The notes beneath the pieces are model-generated. The model was not told the origin of the DNA, searched no databases, and saw only the letters and a program-made list of their open reading frames with translations. Of a DNA stretch of 28,679 nucleotides, positions 7,075-15,294 are shown piece after piece (the stretch's first letter is position 1; each line of letters begins with the position of its first letter). Made by a program: the position numbers and the translations under genes. This DNA comes from an uncultured Alphaproteobacteria bacterium (GTDB lineage: Bacteria > Pseudomonadota > Alphaproteobacteria > Sphingomonadales > Sphingomonadaceae): assembly GCA_903939555.1 (NCBI GenBank), contig CAJAHV010000144.1:1-28679 (forward strand), written 5' to 3'.

Positions 7075-7656
7075 TCACAACACCAAGCTGATCCGGACGT
7101 TCAAGCGCGCCAGCAAATCCTTCTTGTCGAGATCCTCGCCGATGGCTTCATCCTGAATTACATTGTCGCGAACCAGCCCGTCAGTCGCAGCCTTGGTAAG
7201 GATAACCAGCAGATTGGTGTCATCGAGCAGCACGAACGGAAAATCATGCCAAGTACCGATGTGCATCATGAAGCCGGCAGTGCCGTCGAAAAGGAATGCC
7301 TCGATCTTGTCGAGGTCAGGGACTTCCTTGTCATTGGCCGGCGCGAAGACGCCAATGAACGGCTTCGACCCCAGTGAGATGAAGGCCTGAGTATGCTTGA
7401 AATGCCGCTCCATCCAGCGAACGTGCAGCGCCCGGCGCTGCACGGTGACGATCGGCATCTCGATATCACCCTGCGACTTGAAGTCGGCTACGCGGCGGAC
7501 CTTAGCCGCACCATCATAAAAATCGATCGGCATCGGCGCCACGCTCGGATCATATCCGAGAACAATGCCATAAGGTGCCAGTGCTTCCACAGTAGCAGTT
7601 TTTACCTGGATGGAAACCTGCTGCGGTTCGGCAGCGATGGAAGGTGCAGTAGCCAT
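7075..7656 (-). CDS. Ureidoglycolate lyase (AllA)-like protein
   Basis: A 193-residue protein of the AllA family, cupin-fold enzymes that split ureidoglycolate into glyoxylate and urea at the end of purine or allantoin breakdown. The family pattern is clear. It has VQVKTATVEALAPYGIVLGY at the start, then MPIVTVQRRALHVRWMERHF with KHTQAFISLGSKPFIGVFAP, and near the end FDGTAGFMMHIGTWHDFPFV. The HxGxWH segment supplies active-site histidines in the family. No allantoinase or allantoicase gene is present, so the substrate may be another ureido or hydroxy-acid compound. ATG 7656 has AGGAG nine bases upstream. The gene lies 36 bases downstream of the 2Fe-2S subunit of the molybdenum hydroxylase and is probably cotranscribed. 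Confidence 0.85.
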   Translation of the reverse strand: MATAPSIAAEPQQVSIQVKTATVEALAPYGIVLGYDPSVAPMPIDFYDGAAKVRRVADFKSQGDIEMPIVTVQRRALHVRWMERHFKHTQAFISLGSKPFIGVFAPANDKEVPDLDKIEAFLFDGTAGFMMHIGTWHDFPFVLLDDTNLLVILTKAATDGLVRDNVIQDEAIGEDLDKKDLLARLNVRISLVL

Positions 7657-7692
7657 GATGTCTGTCTCCTGTGAAGCAAAAGCGATGGGCGA

Positions 7693-8205
7693 TCAGCCCG
7701 GAGTTTGTCCGGATGTATCCTGCAACTTACGGGCGGCGGCCTTCACGGCGCGCACGAGGCTGCGGTAGCCCGTGCAGCGGCACAGGTTGCCGGCAAGGCC
7801 GGTGTCGATCTGGGCATCCGTGGGCTCCGGATGCTCGGCAAGCAGTTCCATGGCGGAAAGCAGCATGCCCGGCGCGCAATAGCCGCACTGGAAGCCGGCC
7901 TCGTCCCAGAACGCCTGCTGCACCGGGTTGAGCGTGCCATCGGCGCGTTTCAGCCCTTCGATGGTGACAATCTCGGCGCGCGGCAGCGTCGCCGCCTGGG
8001 TGAGGCAGGATTTCACGATGCGCCCGTCCAGCATCACCGTGCAGGCGCCGCAATGCCCGGTCTGGCAGCCCATATGGGTGCCCGTCAGGCCCAGCTGCTC
8101 ACGCACGGCATCAAGCAGGGACATGCCCGGCATCGCCTCGATCTCGTGCAGCTTGCCGTTGACGCGCCACTGCACCAGCACACTCTGAACCAACAGGTCG
8201 TCCAT
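7693..8205 (-). CDS. Molybdenum hydroxylase small subunit, two [2Fe-2S] clusters
   Basis: A 170-residue electron-transfer subunit of the xanthine dehydrogenase family (CoxS/IorA-like). The plant-ferredoxin-type cluster is bound by Cys47, Cys52, Cys55 and Cys67 (CQTGHCGAC...C). The second cluster is bound by Cys107, Cys110, Cys142 and Cys144 (CGYC and CRC), in the helical C-terminal domain. The start ATG 8205 overlaps the TAA of the FAD subunit in TAATG and fixes the N-terminus; the open frame upstream of it is not used. It passes electrons from the molybdopterin site to the FAD subunit. No signal peptide is seen, so the complex should be cytoplasmic. Confidence 0.95.
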   Translation of the reverse strand: MDDLLVQSVLVQWRVNGKLHEIEAMPGMSLLDAVREQLGLTGTHMGCQTGHCGACTVMLDGRIVKSCLTQAATLPRAEIVTIEGLKRADGTLNPVQQAFWDEAGFQCGYCAPGMLLSAMELLAEHPEPTDAQIDTGLAGNLCRCTGYRSLVRAVKAAARKLQDTSGQTPG

Positions 8206-9074
8206 TATTTCTGTCCTGCTCTGGCCACGGCTGCTGCCATGGCGCGCCTTGCCACCACGCCGGCCATCGCCTGGCGCCACTCGCCGCTGCCCTGCTGGTC
8301 GGAGAGCGGCTGCTTCACCAGCGCCGGGCAGCGCAGTTCCAGCTGCTCGGCTGCTGCCGCCGTCCAGGCCTGCCCGATGAGCCCCTGCACGGCAGCCGCG
8401 GCATCGATGATCCGGTCCGCCACCGCGCCGATCATCAGCGTCGCCGCCGTGATCCGGCCGGCGTCCAGCTGCACTGTCGCCGCGGCATTGGCCGAGCCAT
8501 AGGCCCCGCCAGACAGCTTGAGCTTCTCATAGGCCCAGCCCGTGCCCGCGGCCATCGCCGGCACCAGCACCCGTACCAGAATCGCCTCGCTGCCCAGCCC
8601 ATGGCTGGTCTCGTGCATCAGTGCCGCAAGGCTGGTCCGCCGGGTCTCGCCCGCCTTCACCAGTTCCACTTCGGCGCCCAGCGCCAGCAGCGCCGGCGCG
8701 ATATCGTAAAGCGGGTGCATCGCCACCAGGTTGCCGCCGAGCGTCGCCCGGTTATGCACCTGCCGGCCACCGCCGGCACGGCTGGCGGCATCGGCCAGCA
8801 TCGGCAGCTTTTCCGCCACGATGGCGTTGCCCTGCAGCTCGCGGTGTACGGTCAGCGCGCCGATGCTCACCACGCCGTCGGCCTCGGAGATGCCGCGCAG
8901 TTCCTTAAGCCCGCCGATATCGATGTAGATGTCGGGCTGCATCGCGCCATGGTTGATGTATGGCATGATCTCCTGGCCACCGGCGATGATGACACTGCCG
9001 CCGGAGAGCCCGGCCAGCAGCTCACTCGCCTGCGCCAGCGAATTCGGCCGTGCGAAGCTTGGATAAAGGCTCAT
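8205..9074 (-). CDS. Molybdenum hydroxylase medium subunit, FAD-binding
   Basis: A 289-residue FAD-binding subunit (CoxM/XdhB-like). The two FAD pyrophosphate-binding loops are seen as VIIAGGQEIMPYINHG near residues 30-45 and NRATLGGNLVAMHPLYDIAP near residue 105. The C-terminal CO-dehydrogenase flavoprotein domain follows, with KLSGGAYGSANAAATVQLDA. It takes electrons from the 2Fe-2S subunit and gives them to an unknown acceptor. Its start (ATG 9074) overlaps the stop of the large subunit in ATGA, and its stop overlaps the next start, so all three subunits are coupled. The gene order large-medium-small is one of those usual for the family. Confidence 0.95.
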   Translation of the reverse strand: MSLYPSFARPNSLAQASELLAGLSGGSVIIAGGQEIMPYINHGAMQPDIYIDIGGLKELRGISEADGVVSIGALTVHRELQGNAIVAEKLPMLADAASRAGGGRQVHNRATLGGNLVAMHPLYDIAPALLALGAEVELVKAGETRRTSLAALMHETSHGLGSEAILVRVLVPAMAAGTGWAYEKLKLSGGAYGSANAAATVQLDAGRITAATLMIGAVADRIIDAAAAVQGLIGQAWTAAAAEQLELRCPALVKQPLSDQQGSGEWRQAMAGVVARRAMAAAVARAGQK

Positions 9075-11482
9075 TCCGCAGCTTCCCTCTGGCCACGCTT
9101 GCGAGCCGCCTGGATGGCGCCCCACACATTGGGTGCGCTGAGCGGCAGGGTGTTCAGCGACACGCCAAGCGGGATCAGCGCATTGTTGATGGCATTGACG
9201 ACAGCGGCGGCAGACCCGCCCACCCCGGCCTCGCCGGCTCCCTTGAGGCCCATGTAGGTGACGGGGTTGGGGCTGTCGTGGTGGACCATCTTCACCGCCG
9301 GCAGGTCCTCGCTGCGCGGCATCACATAGTCCATGAACGAGCGGGTGAGCTGCCGGCCCGAGCTGTCAAAGGCAATCGCTTCGAACATCGCGCCGCCCAC
9401 GCCAAAGGAGATGGCGCCGCAGGCCTGGCCTTCGACCAGCACAGGATTGATCACCCGGCCGCAATCATGTGCGGCGGCAAAGGCCAGCACCTTGGTCTTG
9501 CCGGTCTCCACATCCACTTCGCACACCGTCACATAGGCGGCGTTGGAATAGCTGGGGTAGGGGTTGATCCGGCCGTTCTCATCGGGCGTGTGCCGGATGT
9601 TGGAGGGCTTGAAGGTGGCGGTCGCCTCCAGGGGCAGCGTGATGCCATGGGCAACGCTGTAGGCGCCGGTATAGGCGGCGTAGCACACCTCCTTGAAGGT
9701 CAGCGTGCGGCCCTGCTGGCCCTTCACGCTGAACACGCCGCGGTGCAGCTCCACGTCTGCCTCCGGTACGTCGAACAGCGCTGCTGCCACGGTCACCACC
9801 TTGGCGCGCACCTGCTGCGCCGCCAGCGCCGCCGAGCCGCCGCCGACGATGGTGCTGCGGCCGGAGTAATTGCCAAAGCCATAGGGGCAGGTGGTGGTGT
9901 CCCCCTGTGTCACCTCGATGGCGTCCATCGTCACGCCCAGCTCATCGGCCACGATCTGGGCGATGCCGGTGGGGTTGCCGGTGCCGGGAGTCGTCACACC
10001 GGTGAGGATCCGCACCGAGCCATCGGGCGCCACCCGCACCGAGCTGCTGTCATAGCCCGCGACCATCGTGCCGGGCAGCGCGCCGCCCTCCGGCGTCAGC
10101 TCGAAGGCCACGCCGATGCCGATGTACTTGCCGTCCTTGGGCCCTTCCGCCTGCCTGGCCTTCCAGCCTTCATAGCCGATGGCGTGCATGGCCTTGAGCA
10201 CCGCGCCGGAATAATCGCCGCTGTCATAGATCAGCCCGGTGGGGCTGTTGTAGGGGAACTGCTCGGCGCGGATGAAGTTCTTCAGCCGGATCTCGGCGGC
10301 GTCCATGCCGAGCTGGCGGGCAGCATCCTCGATCGCCAGTTCCAGCGCCAGCGCCGTCGATTCCTTGCCATAGCCACGCGCCGCATTCCACGATGGCTTG
10401 TTGGTGATCACCACCGTCATCTGCACATCGATATCGCGCACGGCGTAGGGCCCCGGCATGGTCAGGCCGGTGAGGAAGGCCATGCCCCAGCCGGGGCAGG
10501 CGGAGGGCGCGCCGACATTGGCGAAATAGCGGTCCCGCAGGCCCAGGATCACGCCGTCCGCGTCCAGCGCCAGTTCCATGTGGTGGCGCTGCTCGCGGGC
10601 GCCGATCAGCAGGCACTCCTCGCGAGTTTCGGTCCATTTCACCGGCCGGCCGGTCAGCTTGGCGAGCAGGCACATCAGCGCCTCCTCCGGGTGCCCGTGC
10701 ATCTTCATGCCGAACGCCCCGCCGATCACCGGCGCATGCACGCGGATCTTGCTCTCGGGCATGCCCAGCACTTCCGAGAGCACATGGCGCAGCGGGTGCG
10801 GGTTCTGTGCTGTGGCGTAGAGCGTCACGCCCTCGATGTCGTGTTCCCACACGGCGTTGTAGCAGCGCGTCTCGATAGGCTGGGTGGAGAAGCGGTGGAT
10901 GTCCACGCTGGTCTTCACCACATGCGCCGCCTTCGCAAAGGCCGCATCGGGATCACCGTTGCGGAACGGCGCCTGCATCATAATGTTGCTGTCCCAGCCC
11001 GGCACCACGATGTGGGCGTCCGGCGCGGTCGCCGCCTCGGCATCGAGCACCGGCTCCAGCACGTCATACACGATCTGGATGCGCTGGGCGGCAAAGCGCG
11101 CGGTGCGCTTGTCCTCGGCCACCACCACGGCCACCGGCTGGCCGTAGCACCACACGTCGTCCACGGCCATCACCCGCACTTCGGCGCTCTTGCCGCCAAA
11201 CACGGCGGGGTCGATATAGTGGGTGATCGGCTTGAGATGCGCGGCAGCCTCGGCGCCATCCAGCACTCGCACCACGCCCGAAACCTTCAGCGCACCCGAG
11301 CTGTCGATGCGGCGGATCCGTGCCGCGGCGTGCGGGCTGCGCACGATATGGGCGTAGAGCTGGCCGGGAAACACGAAGTCGTTCGTGTAGCGCGCCGCGC
11401 CCACGATCGGCGCGCGTCCCTCGATGGTGCGGACCGCCTGGCCGACGTAGCGCGTGTCATCAGTGGTGGAATGATCGGCCAT
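9071..11482 (-). CDS. Molybdenum hydroxylase large subunit, molybdopterin-binding
   Basis: An 803-residue catalytic subunit of the xanthine dehydrogenase family, carrying the molybdopterin cytosine dinucleotide cofactor. The N-terminal a/b hammerhead is at YVGQAVRTIEGRAPIVGAAR. Cofactor contacts show in VIGGAFGMKMHGHPEEALMC and in the GIAQIVADELGV and QGDTTTCPYGFGNYSGRST regions. The general base is probably Glu751 in MGLKGAGEAGVGG. Where CO dehydrogenases have AYxCSFR (form I) or AYRGAGR (form II), this protein reads AARGYGKES. It is therefore not a CO dehydrogenase but a hydroxylase of a carbon in a heterocycle or an aldehyde. The start is one base after the cupin stop. No maturation genes (XdhC-like) are in the window. 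Confidence 0.95.
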   Translation of the reverse strand: MADHSTTDDTRYVGQAVRTIEGRAPIVGAARYTNDFVFPGQLYAHIVRSPHAAARIRRIDSSGALKVSGVVRVLDGAEAAAHLKPITHYIDPAVFGGKSAEVRVMAVDDVWCYGQPVAVVVAEDKRTARFAAQRIQIVYDVLEPVLDAEAATAPDAHIVVPGWDSNIMMQAPFRNGDPDAAFAKAAHVVKTSVDIHRFSTQPIETRCYNAVWEHDIEGVTLYATAQNPHPLRHVLSEVLGMPESKIRVHAPVIGGAFGMKMHGHPEEALMCLLAKLTGRPVKWTETREECLLIGAREQRHHMELALDADGVILGLRDRYFANVGAPSACPGWGMAFLTGLTMPGPYAVRDIDVQMTVVITNKPSWNAARGYGKESTALALELAIEDAARQLGMDAAEIRLKNFIRAEQFPYNSPTGLIYDSGDYSGAVLKAMHAIGYEGWKARQAEGPKDGKYIGIGVAFELTPEGGALPGTMVAGYDSSSVRVAPDGSVRILTGVTTPGTGNPTGIAQIVADELGVTMDAIEVTQGDTTTCPYGFGNYSGRSTIVGGGSAALAAQQVRAKVVTVAAALFDVPEADVELHRGVFSVKGQQGRTLTFKEVCYAAYTGAYSVAHGITLPLEATATFKPSNIRHTPDENGRINPYPSYSNAAYVTVCEVDVETGKTKVLAFAAAHDCGRVINPVLVEGQACGAISFGVGGAMFEAIAFDSSGRQLTRSFMDYVMPRSEDLPAVKMVHHDSPNPVTYMGLKGAGEAGVGGSAAAVVNAINNALIPLGVSLNTLPLSAPNVWGAIQAARKRGQREAAE

Positions 11483-11483
11483 G

Positions 11484-11930
11484 TCAGGCGCCTTTCAGCT
11501 CTTCCAGCGTCGGGAAGGGATAGTCCGGGCTGGGCGGGCAGAAGCAGATGTGGCGGAATGGCACGGTGCCGAGCACCTTCACATGCTTGCGCGCTCCCAG
11601 CGGATAAGTGAACACCGTGCCGGGTTTGATATGGGCCTTGATGCTCTCGGCGTAGAGCGGCGGCAGGAACACCTCCACCTCCATCTCGCCGCTGATGCAA
11701 TATTGGAATTCATCATGGACGAAGGTCCATAAAAACTCGTCACCGGGCAGGAAGTCCTCGACGATCACCTGGCAGTTCGGCTGGTTGATGGCGCTGTAGC
11801 CGCGGATCTTCACACCGGGGTTGAAGGGCAGGTCGAGCAGCGGGGCAGCATCCAGCGCCGCATGGGCTGCGGCATCGATATGGTGGAAGCTGAAGCCCGA
11901 GCGAGCCGTGGGGGCAAGGCCGACAGGCAT
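11484..11930 (-). CDS. Single-domain cupin protein (copy 1)
   Basis: A 148-residue cupin. The conserved core reads DEFLWTFVHDEFQYCISGEM followed by EVEVFLPP, then the second motif GTVFTYPLGARKHVKVLG and the tail FRHICFCPPSPDYPFPTLEE. A paralogue with the same VHDExxYxIxGExExExxLPP and FRHxCFCxPxPxYP pattern is at 18167-18604 in the second operon. ATG 11930 follows GAGGGAG by eight bases. It is the first gene after the TonB receptor (56 bases) and ends one base before the molybdenum hydroxylase, so it may act on the same intermediate or bind it. The catalytic role is not known. Confidence 0.88.
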   Translation of the reverse strand: MPVGLAPTARSGFSFHHIDAAAHAALDAAPLLDLPFNPGVKIRGYSAINQPNCQVIVEDFLPGDEFLWTFVHDEFQYCISGEMEVEVFLPPLYAESIKAHIKPGTVFTYPLGARKHVKVLGTVPFRHICFCPPSPDYPFPTLEELKGA

Positions 11931-11985
11931 GATTAACACTCCCTCAAGGGCCGGCGCGGGGGCGGCCCGCGCCGGCGATTGATGA

Positions 11986-14451
11986 TCAGAACCGCACCTT
12001 GCCCTCAAGGCCGAAGCTGCGGGTGAAGGCGCGGAACACGGCGTGCGCCTGCGGGAGGATCACCACAGCATCCGAGTTGTAGCGCTTGTTGAACAGGTTC
12101 TTTGACCAGAGCGTCAGGTCCCAGCGGTCGGTCGTCAGGCCGAGGCGAGCATTGACGAGGTCCACCGGGTCACGCCGAGTGTTGGCCTGGTTGCGCTGAT
12201 CGTACCAGATCGAACCGCTGCGGGTCCAATCGGCACGGGCCAGCACGTTCATGTCGTCAGTGAGCGGCTGGAGTAGCTGGCCGCCGGCGCTGGCGTTGTA
12301 GTCCGCAGCAAACGGCACGCGGTTGCCGATGATGTCCGCCCGGTCGACCGGATTGATGCTGTCGATATCGGTGATCTTGCTGTCAGCGAGACCGAAGCCG
12401 CCAAACACGGTCAGCGTGTCCGTGAGACGGGCGTTGATATCGAACTCGAAGCCCTGGATGCGGACCTTCTTGATCTGCGACACCGCCTGGATGCCGCCGG
12501 TCGGGAAGAATTCGAACTGCTGCGAGTTGCGGACCGTGGTGTGGTAGATGGCGCCATTGAGGCTGACGCGGCGATCGAAGAACTGCGACTTGAAGCCGAT
12601 TTCGAAAGCATCGGCGACTTCCTTGTCATAGCTGTCCTGCACTAGGATGTCCGGAATGCCGACCACCAGCGTGGCGCGGGTGCCGATTGGGTTGTAGCCA
12701 CCCGATTTGAAGCTGCGCCCGAAGCCGGCATAAACTGAGCCGTTGCCCGAGGGGAGTTTGTAGGTGACGGTCGCCTTGGGCTGCAGTTGCTTGAAAGTGC
12801 GTTGGTCGAAGCAGTTCGCCGCCGTGCGACCGGTGGTGGCCACGCACAGGTTGTAGATTGCGGCCGGAGCGCCCGCTGCCACGCCGAAGAACGGGTTGGC
12901 GATATTCGGCGTCTCGGTGCGCACGGTACGGCGCTCGATATCGTAGCGCAGGGCAAGCTGAAGCTCGAGATCATCGGTCACATCATACTGAATATTGCCG
13001 AACGGCGCGTAGTTGCGTGAGGAATAGGCGTTGCGATCATAGTTGAGCGTGCCGTTGTTACTGTCCGGCCCATCGATACCGATGGTCGGCAGAATCGAGC
13101 CGCCACCGATGATCTGGCGGTCAACCGGCGCGACAGGAGCACCGATATTGGTGCCGCGGATCACGAACGGCGGTAGCAGTTTGCCATTGGCATCACGCGG
13201 CAGCCGGCCATTCAGGCCCTGCTCGGTGGTGAAGTTACGCTTGGAAGTAAGGAAGAAGAATCCCGCCTGCCAGCGCAATCGCTGGTCGCTCGCCGAAGTG
13301 ATGCGGAACTCTTGTGTGAAGGCGCGGTTGGCGATGCGGAATTTCTGGGTATTGTCTCCGAACACGGCGAGGATATCGAGGCCCAGCCCCGGCGAAAGCG
13401 CATCGGTGACAAAGCTATTGCCGGCAAAATTCCAGGCGCCATAAGGGTAGTTCTTGCCCTGATAGGCATCGGTGATCTTGCTGAAGTTGGACACCGAGGT
13501 GAAGCTGATGCCACCAAAGTCATGGTCGATCTTTACCGAAGTGTTGAACTTGTCCTGGCGGTTGTTGCCGGGCACGTCATTCGTCCACTCGCCGTTGGTG
13601 GCGTTGGTGTCGATCACGGTGGTCCGCACGCCGCCCTGGGTGGCACCAACCACCTGAGAGTTGAAGGCGATGGCGCCGCCGTCGACCCGGCTCAGATTGG
13701 CGCGGAAATCCACCTTGGTATCTTCGCCGGCCTGCCAATCGAGGCGCAGACGGCCCTGCTTCTCGGTAGAGCGCAAGACCTTTTCACCGGTGTTAATGTT
13801 GGTGAATGGGCCATCGCTGTCGCTGATCGAGCCGGAGAGGCGGAAGCGCAGCTTGCCGGGTATGATGGCACCGCCGATGCTGGCGTTGGCGCGGGCGGTG
13901 TTCCAGTTGCCATAGCCGAAGGTGGCCTGGCCTTCGAGCTCGTCGGTGGGTGCCTTGGTGGTAATGATAATGGCACCGGCAGCGGCATTGCGGCCGTAGA
14001 GCGCACCCTGCGGGCCCTTGAGCACTTCGATCTGTTGGACATCGAAGAGTTCGCCGTTGAACTCGTTCTGGGTCACGAGTTGCACGCCATCGATCACGAT
14101 GGCGACCGCGCCTTCCGACTGTCGAACTGACGTCTGGCCGCGGATGTTTACGAAAAATTCGCCGGCGTGGTTCGAGGTCTGGAAGGTCACGTTGGGGGTG
14201 AGCGCCAGAAAGTCCTGCGGACGGCTGATGCCGGCTTGGGCGATGGCGGCCTCGCTGAACACTTGCACGGCCACCGGCACATCGATGAACTTCTGGTCGC
14301 GCTTGGTCCCAGTCACAATGATCTCGGCAGCATCGCTTGGTGCCTGGACGGCAGGCCCTGACGCTTCCTGCGCCAGGGCTGCGGATCCACCAAGCGTGCT
14401 GGTAAGTGCGATTGCGGCGAGGCTGGCGGTCAGTTTCAGTCGCATGTCCAT
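11986..14451 (-). CDS. TonB-dependent outer-membrane receptor
   Basis: An 821-residue outer-membrane transporter. Residues 1-27 form a signal peptide (LKLTASLAAIALTSTLGGSA, cut near ALA-QE). A TonB box, EIIVTGT, is at 43-49. The plug domain runs to about residue 165 and contains RPQDFLALTPNV, NIRGQTS, VIDGVQL and VEVLKGPQGALYGRNAAAG-type motifs. The rest is the 22-strand barrel and ends in the C-terminal Phe (EGKVRF) needed for outer-membrane insertion. The sequence type is the sphingomonad catabolic-cluster class rather than a classic siderophore receptor. It probably imports the substrate of the cluster. ATG 14451 has AGGAGGGAG six bases upstream. A promoter and GntR-type operator lie in the upstream intergenic region. 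Confidence 0.95.
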   Translation of the reverse strand: MDMRLKLTASLAAIALTSTLGGSAALAQEASGPAVQAPSDAAEIIVTGTKRDQKFIDVPVAVQVFSEAAIAQAGISRPQDFLALTPNVTFQTSNHAGEFFVNIRGQTSVRQSEGAVAIVIDGVQLVTQNEFNGELFDVQQIEVLKGPQGALYGRNAAAGAIIITTKAPTDELEGQATFGYGNWNTARANASIGGAIIPGKLRFRLSGSISDSDGPFTNINTGEKVLRSTEKQGRLRLDWQAGEDTKVDFRANLSRVDGGAIAFNSQVVGATQGGVRTTVIDTNATNGEWTNDVPGNNRQDKFNTSVKIDHDFGGISFTSVSNFSKITDAYQGKNYPYGAWNFAGNSFVTDALSPGLGLDILAVFGDNTQKFRIANRAFTQEFRITSASDQRLRWQAGFFFLTSKRNFTTEQGLNGRLPRDANGKLLPPFVIRGTNIGAPVAPVDRQIIGGGSILPTIGIDGPDSNNGTLNYDRNAYSSRNYAPFGNIQYDVTDDLELQLALRYDIERRTVRTETPNIANPFFGVAAGAPAAIYNLCVATTGRTAANCFDQRTFKQLQPKATVTYKLPSGNGSVYAGFGRSFKSGGYNPIGTRATLVVGIPDILVQDSYDKEVADAFEIGFKSQFFDRRVSLNGAIYHTTVRNSQQFEFFPTGGIQAVSQIKKVRIQGFEFDINARLTDTLTVFGGFGLADSKITDIDSINPVDRADIIGNRVPFAADYNASAGGQLLQPLTDDMNVLARADWTRSGSIWYDQRNQANTRRDPVDLVNARLGLTTDRWDLTLWSKNLFNKRYNSDAVVILPQAHAVFRAFTRSFGLEGKVRF

Positions 14452-14573
14452 AAAGTTCTCCCTCCTGTTCCGGCGCTGCGCCTGCAGAGCCGGTCTCCCC
14501 TATCATTCCGACCGGGCTGCTTTCCTGCAGTTGCCCCGGACGGGGCTGTGAAGCGCTCCCCGCTTCGCATTTC

Positions 14574-14589
14574 AGATTGTATGCAAAAT
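14574..14589. promoter_or_regulatory. GntR-type operator upstream of the TonB receptor
   Basis: AGATTGTATGCAAAAT matches the 21672-21687 site at 14 of 16 positions. Its near-dyad form (TTGTATGCAA) is typical of operators for GntR regulators of the FCD group. The likely binder is the product of 21752-22483. Confidence 0.65.
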
Positions 14590-14616
14590 AAGGGTGGGAA
14601 TCAGATATTAAGTCAA
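14588..14616 (-). promoter_or_regulatory. Candidate sigma-70-type promoter of the TonB receptor operon
   Basis: On the minus strand TTGACT (14616-14611) is separated by exactly 17 bases from CCTTAT (14593-14588). The -35 is good and the -10 is moderate. The direction is toward the receptor gene, leaving a leader of about 130 bases. The operator-like palindrome at 14574-14589 overlaps the -10 and transcription start, a position suited to repression. Confidence 0.45.
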
Positions 14617-14699
14617 CAAAAAAAATTAGCGCTGCTATGATGGTATTTTACCGTTGTTAACATAGCTAATTTACAGCTAAATTTTGAAAAGGCGTCACA

Positions 14700-15224
14700 A
14701 TGGAAGAACGCAGTCCAGACCGCTACATGACCTCTGGTGAGACGGCAGCCTCTCTCACTCGCGCTGAATTAGCCATGATGAGATCCTTTGAAGCATTTGA
14801 AAGATGGGGTTTTTTTCTTCACAAAAGTGTCAGCAGCGCGGCGCTGAGCCCACAGGATGTGCGGCTTCTGCACTCGCTTCGGATGCGTGGCGGCGCGCAG
14901 AATCTCTCAGAATTGCTGCTCTTTATGAACCGAAATGATGTGTCGACAATCCAGTACTCACTCCGCAAAATCGAGCAGGCCGGTCTGATCGAGCGGATTA
15001 CCGGTAATTCCAAGCGCGAAGCTGGGTATCGACTCACAGTCTCCGGCGAGCAGGCGACTGATGATTACGCCTCTCTGCGCAACGAAATCCTCGTCAGCTT
15101 GATTGGGGACGTGAATGGGCTGGTCGAATCACTGGAAGGTGCCGCAGCAGCGCTGGAGCGACTCACCGGCCTTTACGACCAATCGACGCAAACCGTGCTC
15201 AATCGCAAGATCCTGAGCCGCTGA
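14700..15224 (+). CDS. MarR-type winged-helix transcriptional regulator
   Basis: A 174-residue regulator with a winged helix between about residues 45 and 120. It contains LSPQDVRLLHSLRMRGGAQN, then LSELLLFMNRNDVSTIQYSL (recognition helix in the DVSTIQYSLRKIEQAGLI region), then the wing ITGNSKREAGYRLTVSG. The C-terminal helices (SLIGDVNGLVESLEGAAAAL and onward) would form the dimer interface. It is divergent from the TonB receptor gene with an AT-rich 248-base intergenic region, so it may control that promoter or itself together with the GntR protein. No clear ribosome binding site better than GAAAAGG is seen ahead of ATG 14700. A strong hairpin follows the gene. Confidence 0.85.
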   Translation: MEERSPDRYMTSGETAASLTRAELAMMRSFEAFERWGFFLHKSVSSAALSPQDVRLLHSLRMRGGAQNLSELLLFMNRNDVSTIQYSLRKIEQAGLIERITGNSKREAGYRLTVSGEQATDDYASLRNEILVSLIGDVNGLVESLEGAAAALERLTGLYDQSTQTVLNRKILSR

Positions 15225-15230
15225 ACGCAA

Positions 15231-15264
15231 GCCGGGCGGCAAGCATCTCTGCCTGCCGCCCGGC
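15231..15264. terminator. Strong hairpin between convergent genes, likely bidirectional terminator
   Basis: GCCGGGCGGCA at 15231-15241 pairs perfectly with TGCCGCCCGGC at 15254-15264 around a 12-base loop. GTTGTTTG follows on the plus strand. It lies six bases after the regulator stop, and the convergent hydrolase gene ends 30 bases further on, so it can end transcription from both sides. The T-tract is weak. Confidence 0.7.
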
Positions 15265-15294
15265 GTTGTTTGCTACAGGCGCTATTGGCGGCGC

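Noticed and set aside
9270..9300. A second tRNA end (TGGTGGACC) as the other attachment site
   Set aside because: It lies inside the conserved coding sequence of the large subunit, and no T arm or anticodon arm is present.
9071..11482. Carbon monoxide dehydrogenase CoxL
   Set aside because: The diagnostic AYxCSFR loop is absent and replaced by AARGYGKES. Neighbouring cox accessory genes are missing.
9050..11611. Very long plus-strand open frame of 853 codons opposite the molybdenum hydroxylase large subunit
   Set aside because: It mirrors the real gene in GC-rich DNA, is rich in His, Gly and Arg, and has no family likeness. The minus-strand frame has full cofactor motifs.
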